This document shows positions 1 through 6,750 of a stretch of DNA of 38,059 nt, piece by piece. A model generated the notes under the pieces. That model saw nothing but the letters and a program-made list of their open reading frames with translations, did not search any database and had not been told where the DNA came from. Position numbers and translations under genes: made by a program. How positions within the stretch are numbered: position 1 is the first letter of the stretch; each line of letters starts with the position of its first letter. Source of the stretch: Gammaproteobacteria bacterium (lineage in GTDB: Bacteria > Pseudomonadota > Gammaproteobacteria > Steroidobacterales > Woeseiaceae); contig JAUHZT010000016.1 in assembly GCA_030425905.1 (NCBI GenBank), positions 1 through 38,059 of the forward strand, given 5' to 3'.

Positions 1-1
1 G

Positions 2-232
2 GCGTTTATCCCCGCGGCGCTCGAGAAGCTGCGCGCTGCACGTGCCCTGATTGACGCAAGCGGTTACGACATCCGTCTCGAAGTCGACGGCGGTGTCAAA
101 ACAGGCAATATTGGTGAAATAGCGGCGGCCGGCGCGGACATGTTCGTGGCGGGTTCCGCTATCTTCGGCAGCGACGACTACCAGGCAACCATCAGCGCGA
201 TGCGCGAGGAAATTGCCCGTCGAGTTGGCTGA
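2..232 (+). CDS. rpe: Ribulose-phosphate 3-epimerase, C-terminal part
   Basis: This is the last 76 residues of a protein that begins before the window. It would interconvert ribulose-5-phosphate and xylulose-5-phosphate in the pentose phosphate pathway as a cytoplasmic TIM-barrel enzyme. The visible segment carries the family's C-terminal signature EVDGGVK, then [11 protein letters not shown] and FVAGSAIF, which form the last catalytic Asp strand and the phosphate-binding loop. The gene ends in TGA and is followed 12 bases later by a strong hairpin. rpiA, the partner isomerase of the same pathway, lies about 4 kb downstream on the other strand. Identification is secure; the N-terminus is not visible. 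Confidence 0.93.
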   Translation, partial: AFIPAALEKLRAARALIDASGYDIRLEVDGGVKTGNIGEIAAAGADMFVAGSAIFGSDDYQATISAMREEIARRVG

Positions 233-244
233 GTAACGCATAAC

Positions 245-275
245 GAAGCAGGGCCGCAATTTGCGGCCCTGCTTC
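245..275. terminator. Bidirectional hairpin terminator between rpe and crp
   Basis: A perfect 13-bp stem (245-257 with 263-275, AATTT loop) sits between the convergent rpe and crp stop codons. Neither side has a strong T-run, so termination efficiency is uncertain. Its position and strength suggest it serves both genes. Confidence 0.7.
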
Positions 276-317
276 GAAAGCAAAATTTGTACACGACTTA
301 TTGCCGTACAGGCTGGT

Positions 318-971
318 TCAGAACTTGCGGTTTGGCCGTGCGCCGTACACAACAATGGTCTTGCCACTTGCCGATACGAGGCCTTGTTCTTCAAGCACCT
401 TGAGTACGCGCCCCGCCATTTCGCGTGAGCAACCTACAAGGCGACTCAGCTCCTGGCGGCTTACCTTGATTTGCATGCCGTCGGGATGGGTCATTGCATC
501 GGGTTCGTTGCAAAGGTCCATGATGGCGTGCGCGACACGTCCAGTGACGTCGACAAATGCGAGGTCGCCCAACTTGCGGTTGGTGCGATCGAGCCGCGTT
601 GCAAGCTGTGTGGCCAGTTCGAACACGAGTCCGGGGCTTTCGCTGGCGATCTGGCGAAAGCGCGGGTAGGTCATTTCAGCAATTTCGCATTCGGTGCGGG
701 TTCGTACCCACGCGCTGCGTGTTGGTTGTTCGTAGAACAGGCCCATCTCGCCGAAAAACTGCCCTTTGTTGAGGTACGCCAACACCATCTCATTGCCGTC
801 TTCGTCTTCGATCATGACTTCAACGGAACCGTCCACGATGTAGTAGAGAACATCGGGCAGGTCGCCGGCATGAATCATGACGGTCTTGGACGGTACTGTG
901 CGTACGCGGCAGTAACTTAAGAAACGATTAATCGCCGGTACATCACTTAATGTCTTGGCATTGGTTTGCAT
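318..971 (-). CDS. crp: cAMP receptor protein, Crp/Vfr type
   Basis: Global transcription regulator that binds cAMP and then DNA. The 217-residue protein has an N-terminal cyclic-nucleotide-binding barrel with the phosphate-binding cassette (GEMGLF near 74-79, then RSAWVR near 85-90, corresponding to the E. coli cAMP contacts Glu72, Arg82 and Ser83). A C-terminal winged helix-turn-helix follows (SRQELSRLVGCSRE). The C-terminal half, including DVTGR and PDAMTHPDGMQIK, is close to E. coli CRP. The C-helix position equivalent to Ser128 is Asn here. I chose the ATG at 971 because AAGGA lies 7 bases upstream; an in-frame TTG at 977 would sit directly on that site. It is convergent with rpe and downstream of coq7 on the same strand. 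Confidence 0.95.
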   Translation of the reverse strand: MQTNAKTLSDVPAINRFLSYCRVRTVPSKTVMIHAGDLPDVLYYIVDGSVEVMIEDEDGNEMVLAYLNKGQFFGEMGLFYEQPTRSAWVRTRTECEIAEMTYPRFRQIASESPGLVFELATQLATRLDRTNRKLGDLAFVDVTGRVAHAIMDLCNEPDAMTHPDGMQIKVSRQELSRLVGCSREMAGRVLKVLEEQGLVSASGKTIVVYGARPNRKF

Positions 972-1050
972 GGACAAGTCCTTCTTCGCTCAACCGGACC
1001 TTTTTAATACAGTTCGGCAGTCAGGGCAAGCTAAGTCCGTGTTTTCTTTA

Positions 1051-1695
1051 TTAAAGACGGTAGGCGGTTGTGGTCATGACACGAGCAGTCATGCGCATCA
1101 GTCGCTTAATCGCCTCCGGTAACGGAGCGGCGCCTGCGGTCACGGCGTTTTTGCCGTGTTCGGCTTCTTCATCTCGCATCTGGCGCACAATGGCCCGGCT
1201 GCGTGCATCATTTTCGGGCAAATCGTCGAGATGCCGGTCCAGGTGTTCGCAAACCTGGTTTTCTGTTTCGGCGATGAAGCCGAGGCTCCATTTATCGCCA
1301 ATCAGGCTGCTGGCAGCGCCAATCGCGAAGGCACCTCCATACCAGAGCGGGCTGAGCTTGCTCGGCTTCGCATCCAGTTCGTTGAGCCTTTGTTCACACC
1401 AGGCGAGGTGATCGAATTCTTCGTTGGCGGCCGCCTGCATCTGTTGTTCGACGTCAGTGTTGCGAGCGAAACTCGCGTGCCCCTGGTACAGGGCCTGGGC
1501 GGCCACTTCACCGGCGTGATTGACGCGCATCAGGCCGGCCGCGTGCAATTGCTCATGCGACTCGAGTGGTTCTGCTGCGATGTCCGCTGCCGGGTTGGGC
1601 CGGGCGCCAGCGCCGCTGGGTGCCGCTACCGTACGCAGTGCGTTATTCAGGCCTGCGAGAATACGATCGATGGGGCTCAGACGACGTGTGTGCAT
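1051..1695 (-). CDS. coq7: 2-nonaprenyl-3-methyl-6-methoxy-1,4-benzoquinol hydroxylase (Coq7/DMQ hydroxylase)
   Basis: Di-iron monooxygenase for the 5-demethoxyubiquinone hydroxylation step of ubiquinone synthesis; many gammaproteobacteria use Coq7 where E. coli uses UbiF. At 214 residues it is full length. It carries the carboxylate and histidine ligands in family order: the [14 protein letters not shown] helix, EEFDHL (ExxH), [10 protein letters not shown], and DEEAEH near the C-terminus. Together with ubiH and ubiI at 8.9-11.4 kb the window encodes three aerobic ring hydroxylases. A TATACT box (1703-1708, minus strand) lies only 7 bases before the ATG, with no good -35 and no ribosome binding site visible, so the message could be nearly leaderless. 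Confidence 0.95.
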   Translation of the reverse strand: MHTRRLSPIDRILAGLNNALRTVAAPSGAGARPNPAADIAAEPLESHEQLHAAGLMRVNHAGEVAAQALYQGHASFARNTDVEQQMQAAANEEFDHLAWCEQRLNELDAKPSKLSPLWYGGAFAIGAASSLIGDKWSLGFIAETENQVCEHLDRHLDDLPENDARSRAIVRQMRDEEAEHGKNAVTAGAAPLPEAIKRLMRMTARVMTTTAYRL

Positions 1696-1769
1696 GCCGC
1701 GAAGTATAGCAACGCTGAGTGCCCGAGGCGTAATGAATGTTTAGTTATAGCCTGCGCGTGCGTGGGCCG

Positions 1770-1803
1770 AACCGGAGCCGTGACGAAGCGGCTCTGACCG
1801 GTT
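1770..1803. other. Imperfect inverted repeat upstream of the DUF481 gene
   Basis: In the 235-base gap between the divergent coq7 and DUF481 genes, two stacked stems can form: 1770-1775 with 1798-1803 and 1776-1780 with 1789-1793, with a four-base bulge. It could be an operator or a transcript hairpin. Function is unknown. Confidence 0.4.
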
Positions 1804-1836
1804 GGCAAAAACTCGCAGTTCTTCGGTGACCGCGGG

Positions 1837-1842
1837 TATACT
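1837..1842 (+). promoter_or_regulatory. Candidate -10 box for the DUF481 gene
   Basis: TATACT (five of six consensus bases) lies about 90 bases before the ATG at 1931. No convincing -35 box is visible at 16-18 bases, so this is tentative. Confidence 0.35.
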
Positions 1843-1930
1843 CCGCAGCCTTTTTCGCCTAATGGCCTCGTTGCGAGGCCATCGGCCAATAGATACAACG
1901 CCCGCCAAAGACATTATGAGGAGACGGCAC

Positions 1931-2656
1931 ATGTTGAAACGATTGATCCTGGTACTTGCGACAATGATGATCGCGCTGCCAGCGCTTGCAGACGAAGAAA
2001 AAGCAGAAGAGGACAAAGGACCGTGGGCTGGAAAGGCTGCGCTGGGCTACCTTTCAACCTCGGGCAACACTGAAAACTCGAACCTTAATTCTGCTTTTGA
2101 GCTTACGCACACGACAGACCGCTGGAAGCACTTGCTGCGTGCGCTGGCTATCTATGCGAGCGAAGATGAAGTGACTTCCTCGGAAGCCTATGAGCTTGGC
2201 TGGAAGAGCGAATGGACGATTAACGACGCCAGTTTCCTGTTTGGTCGCCTGAACTGGCGCAAAGACCGGTTCTCATCCTACGACAGCCAGTTCTCACAAA
2301 CGGCTGGTTACGGTCGCCGCCTGATCGAAACGGATCGCCACAAACTGCACGTTGAGGTGGGTGCTGGTGCGCGCCAATCCAAGCTGGTGGACGGAACCCG
2401 GGAAGATGAGTTCATCATTCGTGGCGGTCTCGACTATCTGTGGGTACTCAGCGAGACGGCAGAATTCACACAAAAGCTCGGTGTGGAATCGGGCGATACG
2501 AACACTAATATTGAGTCGGTATCAGCGCTGTCGGCGCGCATCATGGGCAATCTGGCGCTCGTGGCTTCGTACACGATCAAGCACAATACCGACGTGCTGC
2601 CGCTGACCGAGAAGACCGATACGTACACGGCTTTGTCCCTCGAATACCTGTTTTAA
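1931..2656 (+). CDS. DUF481 family outer-membrane beta-barrel protein (YdiY-like)
   Basis: Predicted outer-membrane protein of 241 residues. The start is the ATG at 1931, preceded by AGGAGA about 7 bases upstream. It opens with a typical signal peptide (MLKRLILVLATMMIALPALA, cleavage after ALA), then a short acidic linker, then alternating-residue strands ending in a terminal Phe, the usual beta-barrel assembly signal. WAGKAALGYLSTSGNTENSN is characteristic of DUF481, which includes the salt-induced E. coli YdiY. The biochemical role of the family is not established. It stands alone between coq7 (divergent) and rplM and has its own terminator. Confidence 0.85.
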   Translation: MLKRLILVLATMMIALPALADEEKAEEDKGPWAGKAALGYLSTSGNTENSNLNSAFELTHTTDRWKHLLRALAIYASEDEVTSSEAYELGWKSEWTINDASFLFGRLNWRKDRFSSYDSQFSQTAGYGRRLIETDRHKLHVEVGAGARQSKLVDGTREDEFIIRGGLDYLWVLSETAEFTQKLGVESGDTNTNIESVSALSARIMGNLALVASYTIKHNTDVLPLTEKTDTYTALSLEYLF

Positions 2657-2702
2657 CGGCAGAGTTCGGCAACGGCAAGCGTAAGTTACCGATTTTTAAG
2701 AA

Positions 2703-2732
2703 AAAACGGCAGCCCCGGTGGGTTGCCGTTTT
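2703..2732 (+). terminator. Rho-independent terminator after the DUF481 gene
   Basis: A 13-bp stem with one G-U pair (2703-2715 with 2720-2732, loop CGGT) ends in TTTT and continues as ATTG. It lies 46 bases after the DUF481 stop and just before the rplM promoter. Confidence 0.85.
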
Positions 2733-2755
2733 ATTGCAAAAAATCGGTCTTCGCA

Positions 2756-2784
2756 TTGCAATGAGCGGGTTCGTCAAGTAGAAT
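2756..2784 (+). promoter_or_regulatory. Promoter of rplM-rpsI
   Basis: A -35 box TTGCAA (2756-2761) and a -10 box TAGAAT (2779-2784) are separated by an ideal 17 bases. Predicted transcription start is near 2791, giving a leader of about 100 bases. Confidence 0.75.
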
Positions 2785-2790
2785 TTCGCG

Positions 2791-2894
2791 CCTTTCAGCC
2801 ATCCGGCAGGTTTTAGCTTGCATGGGTGCCTGGCAGCTCCCGGGGTTGTTCCCGAGTCTGCCGCTTTAAATCAGTTCAATCCGGAATCGAGATC
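2791..2894 (+). promoter_or_regulatory. Structured 5' leader of rplM, possible L13 autoregulatory site
   Basis: The predicted leader contains an imperfect hairpin at 2832-2862 (GGCAG/CTGCC outer stem, CTC/GAG and GGG/CCC inner pairs) followed by an A/T-rich stretch and the rplM start. The E. coli rplM-rpsI operon is known to be controlled through its leader by L13. Assigning the same role here is inference from position and folding potential. Confidence 0.4.
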
Positions 2895-3329
2895 ATGAAG
2901 ACTTTTTCTGCGAAACCTGCAGAGGTTCGCCGCGACTGGTACGTCGTTGACGCGACTGGCAAGACCCTGGGTCGCTTGTCGACTGAAATTGCGCGCCGTT
3001 TGCGCGGCAAGCACAAGCCGGTTTACACGCCACACGTGGACACAGGCGACTATATTGTCGTGATCAACGCAGAAAAAGTGCGTGTGACGGGCAACAAGCT
3101 TAAAGACAAGATTTACTACCATCACACTGGCTATGTTGGCAATCTGAAGTCGATTGCCCTCGACAAGCTGCTGGATGAAGCCCCGGAGCGGGTCATCGAG
3201 CATTCCGTCAAAGGCATGCTGCCGAAAGGACCGCTTGGCCGTCAGATGTTCTCGAAACTGCGAGTGTTCGCGGGCAGTGAGCATGATCACGCGGCACAGC
3301 AGCCTATTCCACTTGAAATTAACGTTTGA
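2895..3329 (+). CDS. rplM: 50S ribosomal protein L13
   Basis: Large-subunit ribosomal protein, an early assembly protein. The 144-residue product starts MKTFSAKP and shows L13 hallmarks: [16 protein letters not shown] near 14-29, [15 protein letters not shown] mid-protein, MLPKGPLGR near 110, and the C-terminal [11 protein letters not shown]. The ATG at 2895 gives the standard family length; upstream in-frame sequence does not resemble L13. rpsI follows after 38 bases as in E. coli, and the two are very probably one transcript from the promoter at 2756-2784. Confidence 0.98.
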   Translation: MKTFSAKPAEVRRDWYVVDATGKTLGRLSTEIARRLRGKHKPVYTPHVDTGDYIVVINAEKVRVTGNKLKDKIYYHHTGYVGNLKSIALDKLLDEAPERVIEHSVKGMLPKGPLGRQMFSKLRVFAGSEHDHAAQQPIPLEINV

Positions 3330-3367
3330 ACCCAGCGGTTCACTATTAAAAGCTTAAGGCCACATTT

Positions 3368-3757
3368 ATGAGTGAAGTTTTCTACGGTACCGGACGTCGC
3401 AAGACCTCGACCGCACGTGTATTCCTGACGCCGGGCGCCGGCAGCATTAACGTTAACAAGCGCCCGCTGGACGTTTTCTTTGGCCGCAAAACGGCGCAGA
3501 TGATTGTGCGCCAGCCGTTGGAACTGACACAGCTGCTCGAAAAGTTTGACGTCAAGGTGACCGTCAGCGGCGGCGGCACCACCGGACAGGCGGGCGCTAT
3601 TCGCCACGGCCTGACGCGTGCGCTGATGCAGTATGACGAGTCCCTGCGTTCACCACTTCGCAAGGCCGGATTCGTGACGCGCGACGCGCGTGAAGTTGAG
3701 CGCAAGAAGGTCGGCCTGCGCAAGGCCCGCCGCGCCACGCAGTACTCGAAGCGCTAG
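3368..3757 (+). CDS. rpsI: 30S ribosomal protein S9
   Basis: Small-subunit ribosomal protein whose C-terminal tail reaches the P-site tRNA. At 129 residues it is standard length, starting [14 protein letters not shown] and ending with the family's basic tail [10 protein letters not shown], in which the terminal Lys-Arg contacts t[23 protein letters not shown] is the conserved central motif. It is the second gene of the rplM operon. No terminator separates it from tRNA-Gln, which begins 30 bases later. Confidence 0.98.
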   Translation: MSEVFYGTGRRKTSTARVFLTPGAGSINVNKRPLDVFFGRKTAQMIVRQPLELTQLLEKFDVKVTVSGGGTTGQAGAIRHGLTRALMQYDESLRSPLRKAGFVTRDAREVERKKVGLRKARRATQYSKR

Positions 3758-3787
3758 CCTCGAGTCGCGTCCAGGCTGGATCCCTTT

Positions 3788-3861
3788 TGGGGGATCGTCT
3801 AGTGGTAGGACTACGGACTCTGACTCCGTCAACGGGGGTTCGAATCCCTCTCCCCCAGCCA
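3788..3861 (+). tRNA. tRNA-Gln (anticodon CTG)
   Basis: A complete cloverleaf with encoded CCA. The acceptor stem pairs 3788-3794 with 3851-3857 and includes the weak U1-A72 pair typical of glutamine tRNA. The D-arm contains AGTGGTAGGA. The anticodon stem ACGGA/TCCGT encloses the loop CTCTGAC, giving anticodon CTG for codon CAG. The T-arm GGGGG-TTCGAAT-CCCTC has one G-U pair. Discriminator G is followed by CCA at 3859-3861. It lies 30 bases after rpsI with no clear promoter of its own, so it may be processed from the ribosomal-protein transcript. Confidence 0.95.
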
Positions 3862-3910
3862 AACAAGAAAGGCCTCGCATCGCGAGGCCTTTCTTGTTTG
3901 GCTGGGGGAG
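3850..3910. terminator. 29-bp perfect hairpin ending the tRNA-Gln unit and including the tRNA 3' end
   Basis: Arms 3850-3878 and 3882-3910 are perfect reverse complements around a 3-base loop. The left arm begins inside the tRNA acceptor 3' strand and CCA; the right arm therefore ends with a reversed copy of the tRNA 3' end. The inner part (GGCCTCGC / GCGAGGCC then TTTCTT) looks like a terminator. The length of the stem and its invasion of the tRNA are unusual. Confidence 0.8.
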
Positions 3911-3934
3911 TTGCCGATACTGACCCCTGTTCGA

Positions 3935-4003
3935 CAAAACGCGTCAGCGTTTTGGACGCGCGAAGCGCGCCCCGCAGGGGCGAGAATCGCCAGAGGGCGA
4001 TTC
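3935..4003. repeat. Four back-to-back small hairpins
   Basis: Four perfect short inverted repeats follow each other with at most two unpaired bases between them: 3935-3942/3947-3954 (8 bp), 3957-3961/3965-3969 (5 bp), 3969-3973/3977-3981 (5 bp, sharing one base with the previous stem), and 3984-3991/3996-4003 (8 bp). No ribosomal, tRNA or protein signal explains them. The 313-base rpsI-rpiA gap holds only tRNA-Gln and these palindromes. Confidence 0.75.
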
Positions 4004-4045
4004 GAGTCAATCCCGACTACAGATTACTTGAATTGGCTAAATGAA

Positions 4046-4073
4046 AAAGGCCTCGCATCGCGGGGCCTTTCTT
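4046..4073. terminator. Terminator hairpin of rpiA, near-identical to the tRNA-Gln hairpin core
   Basis: An 11-bp stem AAAGGCCTCGC / GCGGGGCCTTT (one G-U or T-G pair) with loop ATC. Read on the minus strand it follows the rpiA stop codon directly and ends in a T-run. All but one of its 28 bases match 3868-3895, so the same palindrome occurs twice about 180 bases apart. Confidence 0.75.
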
Positions 4074-4731
4074 AAGTTCTTAACTCGCGCACACCGTCGT
4101 CGCTGGCGATCAGCAGGATGTCGGCCGGGCGTTGCGCAAACAATCCCACTGTGACGATCCCGGGGATCTGGTTCAAGCGGCTTTCGAATTCGAGCGGGTT
4201 ACTGATCTTGAGGCCGTGCACATCGATGATGTGGTTGCCGTTGTCGGTAACGAATCCTTCGCGCCACACGGGTTGGCCGCGGAGCTTCACAAACCGGCGC
4301 GTCACGAAGGCCTGTGCCATGGGCAGCACTTCTACGGGCAGCGGGAACTCACCCAGCATGCCAACAAACTTGCTGTCGTCGATAATACACACGAAGCGGC
4401 GTGCCGCACCGGCCAGAACCTTCTCGCGCGTCAATGCGCCACCACCGCCCTTGATCAGGTGCAAGCGTTTAGTGGCCTCGTCGGCGCCGTCGATATAGAG
4501 ATCGAGGTCGCCAACCTCGTTGAGCGTGCTTACTTCAAAGCCGTGTTCTTCGAGCAGCTTCGTTGTTGCCCGTGAGCTGGAGACAAGCTGGTCGATACGC
4601 TCCCGTACTGTCGGCAGAAGCTCGATCAGGCAATTGACCGTCGAGCCGGTACCGACACCCAGCACGGTACCCGGTTCAATGAACTCCAGGGATGCTTTGG
4701 CGGCATCAAGTTTTTTTGCTTTCGCGTCCAT
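4072..4731 (-). CDS. rpiA: Ribose-5-phosphate isomerase A
   Basis: Interconverts ribose-5-phosphate and ribulose-5-phosphate in the pentose phosphate pathway. The 219-residue protein is full length and carries GTGSTVN (substrate phosphate loop), DLDLYIDGADEA with the catalytic Asp residues, and KGGGGALTREK, which holds the catalytic Lys and Glu of the family. The ATG at 4731 gives the family N-terminus (KLDAAKASLEFI). No strong ribosome binding site is visible. It is monocistronic, facing the tRNA-Gln region, and ends directly on a hairpin terminator. rpe at the window's left edge acts on the same metabolite. Confidence 0.97.
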   Translation of the reverse strand: MDAKAKKLDAAKASLEFIEPGTVLGVGTGSTVNCLIELLPTVRERIDQLVSSSRATTKLLEEHGFEVSTLNEVGDLDLYIDGADEATKRLHLIKGGGGALTREKVLAGAARRFVCIIDDSKFVGMLGEFPLPVEVLPMAQAFVTRRFVKLRGQPVWREGFVTDNGNHIIDVHGLKISNPLEFESRLNQIPGIVTVGLFAQRPADILLIASDDGVRELRT

Positions 4732-4832
4732 CGGCTTTATGTCTGTGATTTTTGACCGGGCGAGCTTAGCCGATCACGCGGCCGTCCGCCATGTCGTAAG
4801 TCCCGAATTCGGGGTTTGCGGCCCCCGAAACG

Positions 4833-4860
4833 AAGAGAGCCCGCTTTCGCGGGCTCTCTT
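4833..4860. terminator. Terminator after the lysine-rich protein gene
   Basis: A perfect 12-bp stem (4833-4844 with 4849-4860, loop TTTC). On the minus strand it lies about 85 bases beyond the stop codon at 4946. There is no long T-run. A second small inverted repeat, GATCAGA/TCTGATC, lies at about 4912-4933. Confidence 0.65.
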
Positions 4861-4945
4861 GCTGTGCCTGGAAGAAGGTGGGGGCAAACGATCTACCCGT
4901 CTCTTCCAAAGCGATCAGAAGTTTACGTCTGATCTTCCAGTGGTT

Positions 4946-5401
4946 TTATTTCCGCTTGGAAGACTTTCTTTTAGACGCTTTCTTCTTCGTCTTACGCTTG
5001 GCTACTTTCTTCTTGGCCTTGCGCTTGGCGACCTTCTTTTTCGCTTTCTTCTTAGCCTTTTTCTTGGCTACCTTCTTCTTTGCTTTCTTCTTAGCCTTTT
5101 TCTTGGCTACTTTCTTTTTCGCTTTTTTCTTAGCGACTTTCTTTTTGGCCTTTTTCTTGGTCTTACGTTTAGCGACTTTCTTCTTCGCTTTCTTCTTCGT
5201 CTTACGCTTGGCTACTTTCTTTTTAGCCTTACGCTTGGCGACTTTTTTCTTGGCCTTTTTCTTGACAGTCCGCTTCTTCTTCTTCGCGGTTGTCTTCTTC
5301 TTTGTTACTCTTTTCTTGCTAGCTTTCTTTGCTGTTACTTTCCGCTTCTTGGCGACTTTGCGCTTCGAAGCTTTTTTACGTGACTTCTTTTTGGTAGCCA
5401 T
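4946..5401 (-). CDS. Histone H1-like lysine/alanine repeat protein (AlgP/HctB-like)
   Basis: A 151-residue protein built from only seven amino acids (M, A, T, K, S, R, V). It has no acidic, aromatic, Gly, Pro or Cys residues. From about residue 45 it is a run of KKKAKKKVAK-type units with AKR/AKK and RKT variants. Such low-complexity basic proteins (AlgP in Pseudomonas, HctB in Chlamydia, the H1 C-terminal tail) bind DNA, and a nucleoid-associated role is the natural inference. The ATG at 5401 is 6 bases after GGAG; an adjacent upstream ATG at 5404 would be only 3 bases away. Exact repeat number may vary between strains by slippage. Confidence 0.85.
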   Translation of the reverse strand: MATKKKSRKKASKRKVAKKRKVTAKKASKKRVTKKKTTAKKKKRTVKKKAKKKVAKRKAKKKVAKRKTKKKAKKKVAKRKTKKKAKKKVAKKKAKKKVAKKKAKKKAKKKVAKKKAKKKAKKKVAKRKAKKKVAKRKTKKKASKRKSSKRK

Positions 5402-5431
5402 CATTTTCTCCGTGTCGGGTACCCGAGGCTG

Positions 5432-5437
5432 AGTATA
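5432..5437 (-). promoter_or_regulatory. Candidate -10 box of the lysine-rich protein gene
   Basis: TATACT preceded by TGTA lies about 30 bases before the ATG at 5401. The predicted leader is about 20 bases. No strong -35 is visible. The rest of the 5402-5618 gap shows no other clear element. Confidence 0.45.
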
Positions 5438-5618
5438 TACAACAAAAGCAAAAAATCCAGCAAGTTAGGCGCGTTTTAAAAGGTCATGCACTAGCTGAAA
5501 ACATAAGCACAAAAGTAGACAGGAGTTGAAGAACGGAAACTTGTCTTGCAACGAAGTTGATCGAATCGCAAAAATCAAACCTGTGTCACACTTTGCAAGG
5601 CAGTCAGAACGACAATGT

Positions 5619-6194
5619 TTAACGCTCACCGTGCTCTGTGAATATGCGAGAAAGCCGTATATCCCAAGGATTTGGCCTTATTTTCTCGACTCTTTGACAT
5701 TCGAATGCAACGCCGACCAGTTTAGGGCGCAGCCATTTACCTGCTCGCTGCAGATGTGCGAATGCACGGTCGTAGTAGCCACCACCGACGCCAACACGAT
5801 ACCGTCGCGCGTCGAAGGCAAGCAGCGGTGTCACGACAACATCCAGTTTTGTTGCGACAAGTTCCGCGCCAAACACCGGTTCCCAAAGTCCGAATGCGCT
5901 CTTTTTTAGTGGCGTATCGCGCAAGACCTGGACAAATTTCATCTGTCGTCGCGGCAGCACGACGGGTGCGTAAATGCATTTGCCGGCCCGCCAGGCGCGC
6001 GCAAATATCGCACTGGTGTCGACTTCGTCGCCGCTGGAAATAAAACAGGCGATGTGGTTCGCGGCCAGGAAGTCTTTCGAACGGAGGAAACGACTGGCGA
6101 TCGTTTGTGAATGCCTGGCTCGTTCGTGATCGGCGAGCTTTCGTCGCCGCGCAGTGGCATCACGTCGTTGTTGCTCCTGGGACGTGTTACTCAT
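5619..6194 (-). CDS. fau: 5-formyltetrahydrofolate cyclo-ligase
   Basis: Converts 5-formyltetrahydrofolate to 5,10-methenyltetrahydrofolate with ATP, returning folate to the one-carbon pool (E. coli YgfA). The 191-residue protein has the family order: basic N-terminal helix (RRRKLADHERARHS), CFISSGDEVDT, the Lys/Arg-rich APVVLPRRQMKF, FGLWEP, DVVVTPLLAFD, and the nucleotide-binding YRVGVGGGYYDRAFAHL near 130-147. The ATG at 6194 lies 34 bases after the 3' end of the 6S RNA, the conserved ssrS-ygfA arrangement in which fau can be expressed by read-through. A folate link also exists to gcv, thyA and folA elsewhere in the window. Confidence 0.93.
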   Translation of the reverse strand: MSNTSQEQQRRDATARRRKLADHERARHSQTIASRFLRSKDFLAANHIACFISSGDEVDTSAIFARAWRAGKCIYAPVVLPRRQMKFVQVLRDTPLKKSAFGLWEPVFGAELVATKLDVVVTPLLAFDARRYRVGVGGGYYDRAFAHLQRAGKWLRPKLVGVAFECQRVEKIRPNPWDIRLSRIFTEHGER

Positions 6195-6228
6195 GCGCGA
6201 TAGAGCCTGCCAAAAGGTTAAGAGAAGA

Positions 6229-6419
6229 GACGCCTCCCGCCTGTGCCGTCACCGAACCGTCGCTCTCGATCCGGAGCAACAAGTGGGGTAAGCCGTGGCA
6301 GCAACAGGCTTTCCGGGAAACCCGGTCTTGCACAAATGCCACCGACAGAGCCCAACCCCGAGGTGGAAAGTTAGGGTCGAGGGGTAACCTGGTCGATGTC
6401 GAACACCGCAGGAGGCGTC
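6229..6419 (-). ncRNA. ssrS: 6S RNA
   Basis: About 190 bases between zapA and fau, exactly where ssrS sits in gammaproteobacteria. The ends form a 12-bp closing stem (6408-6419 with 6229-6240, one G-U pair). The apical region on the minus strand contains GCAAGACCGGG, a short loop, then CCCGGAAAGCC, resembling the E. coli apical stem and its conserved AAGCC. 6S RNA imitates an open promoter and sequesters sigma-70 RNA polymerase in stationary phase. A -10-like GATTAT at 6426-6431 fits a start near 6419. Exact ends are inferred from the stem. Confidence 0.88.
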
Positions 6420-6435
6420 AAACTGATAATCGCGT

Positions 6436-6750
6436 CTAGAGCTCCAGCTGCTGGGCTCCGCCCAAGGCAGTCTCGACGCGATCTGAAATGATTCGGATAC
6501 GATTACTGAAGTCACCTTCAATGGCTTTGTCGCGCGCCTGGGCATGCAACAGTTCATTCGCCATGTTCATGGCGGCAAGTACGGCGATTCTGTCCAGTCC
6601 TACAATATTTCCGCGGTCACGGATTTCTCGCATCTTGGCGTTTAGCGTTTCCGCCGAGTCCAGCAGGTTGGTGCGTTCGCTGGCCGGGCAGGAAAACTGG
6701 TATTCCTTGTCGAGGATACGGACGCTGACCTGCGCATTTACTTCGTTCAT
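6436..6750 (-). CDS. zapA: Cell division protein ZapA
   Basis: Cytoplasmic FtsZ-ring stabiliser of 104 residues, normal length. The N-terminal part (VSVRILDKEYQFSCP, then LLDSAETLNAKMREIRDRG) is the ZapA globular head, and the C-terminal half (DRIAVLAAMNMANELL onward) is the long coiled-coil helix. The ATG follows the stop codon of the upstream gene with no gap (TAA-ATG), so the two are translationally coupled. 6S RNA follows on the same strand. Confidence 0.93.
   Translation of the reverse strand: MNEVNAQVSVRILDKEYQFSCPASERTNLLDSAETLNAKMREIRDRGNIVGLDRIAVLAAMNMANELLHAQARDKAIEGDFSNRIRIISDRVETALGGAQQLEL

Noticed and set aside
972-977. TTG start for crp at 977
   Set aside because: The AAGGA ribosome binding site is directly against the TTG but ideally spaced from the ATG at 971.
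3650-3937. Minus-strand reading frame across tRNA-Gln and the hairpins
   Set aside because: It is the reverse of the tRNA and its terminator; the apparent protein is a common misannotation of tRNA loci.
3935-4003. Possible CRISPR-like array in the hairpin cluster
   Set aside because: The four palindromes differ in sequence and length and are not separated by spacers.
4878-5432. Long plus-strand reading frame encoding an extremely hydrophobic Phe/Leu/Ala protein
   Set aside because: It is the antisense image of the lysine-rich repeat gene: AAG/AAA codons read backwards give Phe and Leu. It has no start signal of its own.
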